Positions 1 through 5,208 of a stretch of DNA of 6,110 nucleotides are shown piece by piece (the stretch's first letter is position 1; every line of letters starts with the position of its first letter). Origin of the DNA: Prevotellaceae bacterium. GTDB lineage: Bacteria > Bacteroidota > Bacteroidia > Bacteroidales > Bacteroidaceae. The position numbers and the translations under genes are program-made. A model generated the notes under the pieces. It was not told the origin of the DNA, did no database searches, and was given only the letters and a program-made list of their open reading frames with translations. The stretch lies in the NCBI GenBank assembly GCA_021204715.1, contig JAJPYW010000161.1:1-6110 (forward strand), written 5' to 3'.

Positions 1-957
1 ACCATTCCCAATGTACCCTACGAAGAAGTCCCCGAAGGAGCCGCTGCCGAGAACAACGTCGTGGTCAAGATGGGCGGGACAGAGACCGTTCTGCCCAAGG
101 ACGCACTGCCCCACTGGGAATTGGCCAAGAAATACGACCTGATCGACTTCGACCTCGGCGTGAAGATTACCGGCGCCGGATTCCCCGTCTATAAGGACAG
201 AGGCGCCCGTCTGCAACGCGCCCTTATCAACTTCTTCTTGGACGAAGCAAGGGCGTCGGGCTATACCGAGATTATGCCGCCCACGGTGGTGAACCCCGCT
301 TCGGGCTACGGTACAGGCCAGTTGCCCGACAAGGAGGGACAGATGTACCATTGCGAAGTCGACGACCTCTACCTCATCCCCACCGCCGAAGTGCCCGTGA
401 CCAACATCTACCGCGACGTGATTCTCGACGAGAAACAGCTCCCCATCAAGAACTGCGCCTACACGGAGTGCTTCCGCCGCGAGGCCGGCTCCTACGGCAA
501 GGACGTGCGCGGCTTGAACCGCCTGCACGAGTTCTCCAAAGTAGAGTTGGTGCGCATCGACACGCCCCAACACAGCCGCCAGTCACACCAAGAGATGCTC
601 GACCACGTGGAGAACCTGCTCGTGAAATTGGAACTTCCCTACCGCATCCTGCTGCTTTGTGGAGGCGACATCAGCTTTACCGCCGCCGTCTGCTACGACT
701 TCGAGGTCTACAGCGAGGCCCAGAAACGTTGGCTCGAAGTAAGCTCTGTCTCCAACTTCGACACCTACCAAGCCAACCGCCTGAAGTGCCGCTACCGCAC
801 CGCCGGCAAGAAGATTGAACTGTGCCACACCTTGAACGGTTCCGCCCTTGCCCTGCCGCGCATCGTGGCCGCCCTGCTCGAAAACAACCAAACCCCCGAA
901 GGCATCCGCATCCCCAAAGCACTTGTACCCTATTGTGGGTTTGAGATAATCGATTAA
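1..957 (+). CDS. serS: Seryl-tRNA synthetase, 5'-truncated by the window edge
   Basis: Cytoplasmic class II aminoacyl-tRNA synthetase that activates serine with ATP and charges tRNA-Ser (and tRNA-Sec where present). The frame is open from base 1 and reads TIPNVPYEEVPEG, the usual end of the linker after the N-terminal coiled-coil arm, so about 105 residues lie outside the window; GTG at 61 is internal and not the start. 318 residues are visible. Numbering from base 1: motif 1 region FPVYKDRGARLQ near 61-72, the TAE serine-recognition loop (LIPTAEVPVTN) near 126-136, motif 2 (CFRREAGSYG) near 157-166, and motif 3 (HTLNGSALALPR) near 276-287. The C-terminus (ALVPYCGFEIID, stop TAA) matches the family end. 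One small difference: RLHEF after motif 2, where most SerRS have HQF. A hairpin terminator follows, so serS probably ends its transcript. Identification is secure. Confidence 0.97.
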   Translation, partial: TIPNVPYEEVPEGAAAENNVVVKMGGTETVLPKDALPHWELAKKYDLIDFDLGVKITGAGFPVYKDRGARLQRALINFFLDEARASGYTEIMPPTVVNPASGYGTGQLPDKEGQMYHCEVDDLYLIPTAEVPVTNIYRDVILDEKQLPIKNCAYTECFRREAGSYGKDVRGLNRLHEFSKVELVRIDTPQHSRQSHQEMLDHVENLLVKLELPYRILLLCGGDISFTAAVCYDFEVYSEAQKRWLEVSSVSNFDTYQANRLKCRYRTAGKKIELCHTLNGSALALPRIVAALLENNQTPEGIRIPKALVPYCGFEIID

Positions 958-973
958 AGGAAAGGCGGCCGGT

Positions 974-1017
974 TTCGGAACCATTCAGGCTGTTGCTGAG
1001 CGTTGCCTGCTTCCGAA
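974..1017 (+). other. Imperfect hairpin in the serS 3' region
   Basis: Outer arms TTCGGAA (974-980) and TTCCGAA (1011-1017) are exact reverse complements. Inside them CAGGC (986-990) pairs with GCCTG (1005-1009), leaving a 5/1 asymmetric internal loop and a 14-base apical loop. It begins 16 bases after the serS stop and has no T-tract of its own, so it would be a 3'-UTR structure rather than a terminator. It could be chance; only pairing is seen. Confidence 0.35.
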
Positions 1018-1021
1018 TATT

Positions 1022-1065
1022 ATAAAACCGTTTAAGCGCACCGATGATGACTTAAACGGTTTTAT
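1022..1065 (+). terminator. Probable intrinsic terminator of serS
   Basis: ATAAAACCGTTTAAG (1022-1036) and CTTAAACGGTTTTAT (1051-1065) form a perfect 15-bp inverted repeat around a 14-base loop. The right arm ends in a TTTTAT stretch followed by TCGTATTTGG, giving the T-rich exit expected of a rho-independent terminator. The mirrored A-rich left arm means it could also act on the opposite strand. It lies 64 bases after the serS stop and separates serS from dnaG. The stem is AT-rich apart from its central CCG/CGG, so efficiency is uncertain. Confidence 0.75.
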
Positions 1066-1115
1066 CGTATTTGGTTACAAATAAATCGGTTGTCCTTGTA
1101 CAATTCTTTGATTGT

Positions 1116-1150
1116 TTTGACCGTTTAATGGGAGAGTTTCACTATATTCG
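1116..1150 (+). promoter_or_regulatory. Possible dnaG promoter (Bacteroidetes type, weak match)
   Basis: The primary sigma factor of Bacteroidetes prefers TTTG near -33 and TAnnTTTG near -7, usually about 19-21 bases apart. Here TTTG at 1116-1119 and TATATTCG at 1143-1150 (one mismatch) are 23 bases apart, a little wide. They would start a transcript with a leader of roughly 25-30 bases before dnaG. An alternative is GTTG at 1089-1092 with TTGTTTTG at 1112-1119: spacing 19, one mismatch in each box. The terminator upstream implies a promoter somewhere in 1066-1160, but I cannot decide between these. Confidence 0.3.
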
Positions 1151-1171
1151 CACTGGCGGAATGTAAGGCCG

Positions 1172-1181
1172 TTTTTTTTTT
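1172..1181 (+). repeat. T10 homopolymer before the dnaG start
   Basis: Ten consecutive T lie two bases before the dnaG ATG, where a ribosome binding site would normally sit. There is no Shine-Dalgarno sequence, as is common in Bacteroidetes. Such a run can vary in length by slippage and is error-prone in sequencing. A change in length would alter the leader but not the reading frame. Confidence 0.8.
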
Positions 1182-1183
1182 GA

Positions 1184-1684
1184 ATGATTGACCAAGCTAC
1201 CATCAACCGGATATTGGATGCCGCACAGATTGTGGATGTGGTGTCGGACTTCGTGACGCTGCGCAAGCGGGGGGCGAACTATGTGGGCCTTTGTCCGTTT
1301 CACGACGACAAGACGCCTTCGTTTTACGTGTCGCCTTCCAAGGGTGTGTGCAAGTGTTTCGCCTGCGGCAAAGGGGGGAGCGTGGTGCATTTCATCATGG
1401 AACACGAGCAGATGACTTACCCCGAGGCGTTGAAGTATTTGGGCAAGAAGTATGGCATCGAGGTGAAGGAGCGGGAGCTTTCCGACGAGGAGAAGATAGC
1501 GCAGGGCGAGCGGGAAAGTCTTTTCATCGTAAACCAGTTTGCCCGCGACTATTTCCGCAACACGCTGCACAACCATGTAGACGGGCGCAGCATCGGCATG
1601 GCCTACTTCCGCAGCCGCGGCTTCCGCGACGACAACATAGAAAAGATCCAGTTGGGCTACAGCAACGAGATCCATGACGCCTAG
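1184..1684 (+). CDS. dnaG: DnaG N-terminal part up to the TAG (zinc-binding domain)
   Basis: This is the 166-residue product expected if the TAG acts as a stop. Residues 1-100 form the CHC2-type zinc-binding domain that reads the template start site. The ligands are visible as C37 and H40 (CPFH), then C58 and C61 (CFAC), with the same H-to-C spacing as E. coli. PSFYVSPSKG lies between the two pairs. Residues 110-166 start the catalytic-core N-terminal region (ESLFIVNQFARDYF, YFRSRGF, IEKIQLGYS). It contains no TOPRIM residues, so it could bind single-stranded DNA at most. Confidence 0.7.
   Translation: MIDQATINRILDAAQIVDVVSDFVTLRKRGANYVGLCPFHDDKTPSFYVSPSKGVCKCFACGKGGSVVHFIMEHEQMTYPEALKYLGKKYGIEVKERELSDEEKIAQGERESLFIVNQFARDYFRNTLHNHVDGRSIGMAYFRSRGFRDDNIEKIQLGYSNEIHDA
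1682..1684 (+). other. In-frame amber codon inside dnaG
   Basis: TAG lies at codon 167, flanked by GCC on both sides, at the centre of the 8-base palindrome GCCTAGGC (1679-1686). One base change from TAC/TAT (Tyr), GAG (Glu), CAG (Gln), AAG (Lys), TTG (Leu), TCG (Ser) or TGG (Trp) would create it. I see no long downstream stem of the kind used for recoding, only a 4-bp GGCC/GGCC pairing (1684-1687 with 1693-1696). Confidence 0.9.
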
Positions 1685-1765
1685 GCCGAGGAGGCCATCA
1701 AGAGCGGGTACAAGCGGGAGTTCCTCATCAAGACGGGGCTTTGCTACGAGACCGACGACCACCGT

Positions 1766-3265
1766 TTGCGCGACCGTTTCCGGGGGCGTGTCATCTTTCC
1801 GGTGCATACGCTGTCGGGCAAGGTGGTGGCATTCGGCGGACGGGTGCTGGCCGGCGCCACCAAAGGGGTGAAGGTGAAGTATGTGAACTCGCCCGAATCG
1901 GAAATATACCACAAGAGCAACGAGCTGTATGGCATCTTCTTCGCCAAGAAAGCCATTGTGAAGCAGGAGCGGTGTTACTTGGTGGAGGGCTATACCGATG
2001 TGATTTCCATGCACCAAGCGGGTGTGGAGAATGTGGTGGCCTCGTTGGGCACGTCGCTCACGCCGGGGCAAATACGCATGGTGCGCCGTTTCACGAGCAA
2101 CATGACCGTGCTCTACGACGGCGACGAGGCGGGCATCAAGGCTTCCCTGCGCGGCATCGACATGTTGTTGGAAGAGGGAATGAACATCAAGGTGTGTCTC
2201 TTGCCCGACGGGGAAGATCCCGATTCGTTCGCCCGCAAGCACAACGCCGAAGAGTTCCAGACGTTTATCCGGGAACATGAAACGGACTTTATCCGCTTCA
2301 AGGCCGGTTTGTTGCTGAAAGATGCCGGGAAGGATCCCATCAAACGGGCCGAATTGATCGCCAACTTGGTGCAGAGCATCTCGGTGATACCCGAGGCCAT
2401 TGTGCGCGATGTCTACATCAAGGAGTGTGCCCAGCTGTTGGACATGGAAGACAAACTGCTTGTTTCTGAAGTGGCCAAACGGCGGGAAGCGCAGGCCGGG
2501 CGGCGTGCCGCGCAAGCCGGGCGCGACTATCGGGGAGCGGGTGCGGCAAGAACCGGTGCCGATGATGTGGCAGCCGGCAACGCCGCGGCTGCTGCGGGGA
2601 ATGTTCCTGTTCCCGACGGCGTGCCCGCCGATGCGCCGCCGCCTCCCCAAGAGATAGAGGCACCCGCGCCCGGGCCGGTGCAAGCACCCCCGCCGCAAGC
2701 CCAAGAAGGCGAGGAGTTTTACAAATACGAGCGGCTCATCTTGCAGTTGGTGGTGCGTTATGGGGAGCGCATTTTCTGCAACGTGACCGATGAGGATGGC
2801 AAGGAAGTGCCTGTCACCGTGACGGAGTATATCGCGAACGATTTAAAGGCCGACGGGCTCGCTTTCCACAACCCGCTGCACCGGCAAGTATTGGCCGAGG
2901 CCGCCGCACACATCCATGACGAGGGCTTTTCGGCGGAACGTTTCTTCCTCGCACATCCCGACGCCGGCATCAGCAAGCTCTGCGTGGAGTTGATAAGCAA
3001 CCGTTACCAGCTGAGCAAATACCACTTCAAGAACCAGACCATCGTGACGGACGGGGAACGGTTGGAAGAGTTGGTACCCTCCCTGCTTGTTAACTTCAAG
3101 TATGCCATCGTCGGGGTGGAGATGAACCACATCCTCGCCACGTTGAAAGAGACATCGGCGGCGGACGACCAAACGCGGTGTGAAGTGCTGATGAAACGTT
3201 ACACGGAGTTGGGCAAGCTGCATAGCGCCATGGCCAAGCTGCTTGGTGAAAGGGTGGTGGTGTAA
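1766..3265 (+). CDS. dnaG: DnaG C-terminal part after the TAG (TOPRIM, linker, helicase-binding domain)
   Basis: The listed start is TTG 1766, the first start-like codon after the TAG in this frame. The first ATG is only at 2009, and neither has a clear ribosome site, so independent translation is doubtful; this is best seen as the rest of dnaG. In full-length numbering: RFRGRVIFPVH, FGGRVL and NSPESEIYHKSNELYG (about 199-250) belong to the primase core. TOPRIM follows with E268 in YLVEGYTDVI, and D312 and D314 in YDGDEAG, the metal ligands, then LLPDGEDPDSF (339-349). Residues about 430-510 are an Ala/Gly/Pro-rich linker, and 511-693 is the divergent domain expected to bind DnaB helicase. 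All catalytic residues of the TOPRIM fold are intact. Confidence 0.65.
   Translation: MRDRFRGRVIFPVHTLSGKVVAFGGRVLAGATKGVKVKYVNSPESEIYHKSNELYGIFFAKKAIVKQERCYLVEGYTDVISMHQAGVENVVASLGTSLTPGQIRMVRRFTSNMTVLYDGDEAGIKASLRGIDMLLEEGMNIKVCLLPDGEDPDSFARKHNAEEFQTFIREHETDFIRFKAGLLLKDAGKDPIKRAELIANLVQSISVIPEAIVRDVYIKECAQLLDMEDKLLVSEVAKRREAQAGRRAAQAGRDYRGAGAARTGADDVAAGNAAAAAGNVPVPDGVPADAPPPPQEIEAPAPGPVQAPPPQAQEGEEFYKYERLILQLVVRYGERIFCNVTDEDGKEVPVTVTEYIANDLKADGLAFHNPLHRQVLAEAAAHIHDEGFSAERFFLAHPDAGISKLCVELISNRYQLSKYHFKNQTIVTDGERLEELVPSLLVNFKYAIVGVEMNHILATLKETSAADDQTRCEVLMKRYTELGKLHSAMAKLLGERVVV
2471..2713 (+). other. Low-complexity linker of DnaG
   Basis: Codons for about residues 430-510 of full-length DnaG encode a compositionally biased stretch. 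It begins charged and Ala/Arg-rich (KRREAQAGRRAAQAGR), becomes Ala/Gly-rich (GNAAAAAGN), and ends Pro-rich (DAPPPPQEIEAPAPGP). It joins the polymerase domain to the helicase-binding domain and is predicted to be disordered. Linkers here vary widely in length and composition between species; the AAQAGR-like units and GC-rich codons suggest growth by slippage. Confidence 0.75.
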
Positions 3266-3284
3266 CGCTGAAGCGCGCGTGAGG

Positions 3285-4382
3285 TCAGTGTGTCTCCACA
3301 ATCCTCGTAGGCGCCGCCTCGATGTTGCGCCTGTCTACTTGGCGCACCACGGCGGCGGCCAATTGCAGGAAGGCGCGGCCGGTTACGGTGTTCTCGTCGA
3401 GTGCGGCGGGCTTGCCGGCGTCGCCGCTCTCGCAGATGCTTTGCACAATGGGTATTTGGCCCAATAAAGGAACGCCTATCTCTTCGGCCAGCTGCTTGCA
3501 TCCCTCCTTGCCGAAGAGGTAGTAGCGGTTTTCGGGCAGCTCGGCGGGCGTGAACCAAGCCATGTTCTCCACCAAGCCCAAAATAGGCACGTTCACTTTC
3601 TCGTTGGTGTACATGTTCACGCCTTTACGCGCGTCGGCCAACGCCACCTGCTGGGGCGTGCTCACAATGACCGCACCGGTAATGGCCAGCGTCTGCAACA
3701 GCGTGAGGTGTATGTCGCTCGTGCCCGGCGGTGTGTCGAGTATGAAATAATCCAAGTCGCCCCAACAGGCATCGCCCACCAATTGCTTCAAAGCGTTGCT
3801 GGCCATGCCCCCGCGCCACAAGGTGGCTTGGCCGGCGTCTACGAAGAAGCCGATGGAGAGCAGCTTGACGCCATATTGCTCAATGGGGATGATGAGGTCG
3901 CGTCCATCGACGCGCTCGGCGTAGGGACGGGCGTCTTCTATGTGGAACATCTTGGGTATGGAAGGGCCGAAAATGTCGGCGTCGAGCAACCCTACCTTAT
4001 AGCCTAATTTCGCCAAGGCGATGGCCAAGTTGGCCGCTACCGTGGACTTGCCCACACCCCCTTTGCCCGACGATACGGCCACGATGTTCTTCACACCCGG
4101 CAGCAGCTTGCCCGGCTCGGGACGTGCCGCTTGCCGGCTTTCGGTGGCAATGGTCACTTCCACCTCTTGTGACACAAAAGTGTGTATGGCCCGCTCGGCG
4201 GCCTTGAGAATCGACTTCATAAAGGGATCCGTCGGCTTGTCGAAAACCAAGGAGAAGCCGACGCGCATGCCGTCGATGCGCAGGTTGTCGGCCACCATTC
4301 CGGCTTCCACCAAGTTCTTGCCGGTACCGGGATAACGCACGGTGGCGAGTGCGTCGAGAATCAATTTAGGATATAACGTCAT
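3285..4382 (-). CDS. mrp: Mrp/NBP35-family Fe-S cluster carrier ATPase (ApbC)
   Basis: Cytoplasmic P-loop ATPase that binds Fe-S clusters and delivers them to target enzymes. 365 residues, full length. Residues 1-80 form a MIP18-like (DUF59) domain (YPKLILDALATVRYPGTG). Then comes the deviant Walker A motif GKGGVGKST at 106-114, with the extra signature lysine K107; switch I LLDADIFGPSIP at 132-143; and Walker B/switch II DYFILDTPPGTSD at 211-223. At 271-294, where most Mrp proteins carry the bridging CxxC pair, this one reads ENMAWFTPAELPENRYYLFG and has no cysteine. The remaining cysteines are isolated (C206, C295, C317). ATG at 4382 has no Shine-Dalgarno sequence; the stop is TGA. It is the last gene of the minus-strand cluster, 71 bases after trmB, and converges on dnaG. 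Confidence 0.95.
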   Translation of the reverse strand: MTLYPKLILDALATVRYPGTGKNLVEAGMVADNLRIDGMRVGFSLVFDKPTDPFMKSILKAAERAIHTFVSQEVEVTIATESRQAARPEPGKLLPGVKNIVAVSSGKGGVGKSTVAANLAIALAKLGYKVGLLDADIFGPSIPKMFHIEDARPYAERVDGRDLIIPIEQYGVKLLSIGFFVDAGQATLWRGGMASNALKQLVGDACWGDLDYFILDTPPGTSDIHLTLLQTLAITGAVIVSTPQQVALADARKGVNMYTNEKVNVPILGLVENMAWFTPAELPENRYYLFGKEGCKQLAEEIGVPLLGQIPIVQSICESGDAGKPAALDENTVTGRAFLQLAAAVVRQVDRRNIEAAPTRIVETH

Positions 4383-4405
4383 GGTTGCTGATGTTGTTTG
4401 CCCGT

Positions 4406-4430
4406 CGCTATATATATAATAGGTATAGCG
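4406..4430. repeat. AT-rich inverted repeat between trmB and mrp
   Basis: CGCTATA (4406-4412) and TATAGCG (4424-4430) are exact reverse complements around 11 bases, in a TATATATA-containing stretch. It is the only inter-gene structure in the minus-strand cluster. It could be a weak attenuator or mRNA processing site between trmB and mrp, or part of an internal promoter. No U-tract follows on the minus strand, so a terminator is unlikely. Confidence 0.4.
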
Positions 4431-4453
4431 GCTGTTTCATTTTTGTATTTCCG

Positions 4454-5206
4454 CTACTTGGCCGTCTGCAACCCGCTGCGCTTGCCGCGGTTGTAGCTGC
4501 GGTATTCGTCGAGCGGAATCTCCACATCGGGCTCTTTCAGTTCTCCCGCTTGGGGCAGGCGGAAGGCAATGTACTTGATGTCGATGCCCCGGTCCATCCA
4601 CTGCCGCTCGTAGTAGGTGCGGATGCTGCGCACCACGTCGGCCCAAGGGGAGTGATACAAATCGGCGGTCAATGCTTCCACGGGCAAGCCGTTGGCCTGC
4701 ACCATGCAGTGGGTGTAGGTAAAGAGGAACAGGCTGTCGGTCTTCAGGTGAATCAAGCCGTCAGGCACCAAGAAGTGGCGGTAACGCTCTAAAAAGAAGG
4801 TGGAAGTCATGCGCTTGGTGGCCTTCTTCATCTGCGGGTCGGGAAAGGTGAGCCAAATCTCGCTCACTTCGCCCGGTGCGAAGAAGCGGTCGATGAACTC
4901 GATGCGGGTGCGCAGGAAAGCCACGTTCTTCATTCCCGCTTCCAATGACTCCTTGGCACCCGTCCACATTCTGGCTCCTTTGATGTCGGTGCCTATGAAG
5001 TTCTTCTCCGGGAAGAGCCGTGCCAGTCCCACGGTGTATTCACCCCGTCCGCAGCCCAATTCCAAAACAATGGGACGGTCGTTGCCGAAGAACGAGCCCC
5101 ATGTCCCTTGCAGCGCGAATGGCGCGCCCCCGACCGCGTCCGCACACTGGAACACGTGCGGAAAGCCCGCCATCTCGGCAAATTTCACCAACTTGCCTTT
5201 ACCCAT
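4454..5206 (-). CDS. trmB: tRNA (guanine-46-N7)-methyltransferase TrmB
   Basis: SAM-dependent Rossmann-fold enzyme that makes m7G46 in the variable loop of many tRNAs, helping their tertiary structure. 250 residues, full length. The SAM-binding motif I is [16 protein letters not shown] at 48-63, and the acidic strand-2 end is [10 protein letters not shown] at 72-81. The family hallmark [18 protein letters not shown] is at 118-135, equivalent to the FPDPWxKKRHxKRR motif of E. coli TrmB. A HLKTD motif at 153-157 matches the family. The start is ATG 5206 (MGKGKLVKF), chosen because this is the usual N-terminus and because it overlaps the ilvE stop as TAATG. The frame stays open upstream inside ilvE, but that extension (to 5389) is a shadow of ilvE. 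The stop codon is TAG, relevant to the amber codon in dnaG. Likely co-transcribed and translationally coupled with ilvE. Confidence 0.95.
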   Translation of the reverse strand: MGKGKLVKFAEMAGFPHVFQCADAVGGAPFALQGTWGSFFGNDRPIVLELGCGRGEYTVGLARLFPEKNFIGTDIKGARMWTGAKESLEAGMKNVAFLRTRIEFIDRFFAPGEVSEIWLTFPDPQMKKATKRMTSTFFLERYRHFLVPDGLIHLKTDSLFLFTYTHCMVQANGLPVEALTADLYHSPWADVVRSIRTYYERQWMDRGIDIKYIAFRLPQAGELKEPDVEIPLDEYRSYNRGKRSGLQTAK

Positions 5207-5208
5207 TA
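5204..5208 (-). other. Stop-start overlap TAATG joining ilvE and trmB
   Basis: On the minus strand the ilvE stop TAA (5208-5206) and the trmB ATG (5206-5204) share one base. GGAG lies immediately before, inside the last ilvE codons. This arrangement usually means translational coupling: a ribosome ending ilvE can restart on trmB. Confidence 0.85.

Larger units (their letters stand above)
1184..3265 (+). pseudogene. dnaG: DNA primase DnaG, full length but interrupted by an in-frame TAG
   Basis: DnaG makes the RNA primers for leading- and lagging-strand DNA synthesis and works at the fork with the DnaB helicase. From ATG 1184 to TAA 3263-3265 there are 693 codon positions in one frame, a normal size for this lineage (E. 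coli DnaG has 581). The start is fixed because TGA immediately precedes the ATG in frame. Codon 167 is TAG (1682-1684). On both sides the protein reads as ordinary primase: ...LGYSNEIHDA, then AEEAIKSGYKREFLIKTGL. No base is gained or lost, and no other stop occurs in the remaining 526 codons. The break falls early in the RNA polymerase domain, so neither half should prime alone. Because dnaG is essential, the likeliest explanations are a sequence error, suppression or readthrough, or a functional copy elsewhere. Gene identity is certain; whether it is truly broken is not. Confidence 0.85.

Noticed and set aside
1682..1684. TAG read as pyrrolysine or a fully reassigned amber code
   Set aside because: Pyrrolysine is not expected in this group or in primase, and trmB in the same window uses TAG as its normal stop.
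1684..1766. DnaG as a genuine two-gene split primase
   Set aside because: The cut falls inside the polymerase core and not at a domain boundary, no ATG or ribosome site follows the TAG nearby, and the codons between TAG and TTG 1766 still encode conserved primase sequence.
1142..2704. A 520-codon open frame on the minus strand opposite dnaG
   Set aside because: It runs antisense to a clearly conserved primase, and its protein (rich in His, Arg, Leu, Val) shows no recognisable family. Long shadow frames are common opposite GC-rich genes.
4406..4430. An intrinsic terminator of trmB
   Set aside because: The stem is only 7 bp, AT-rich, and no U-tract follows on the minus strand.
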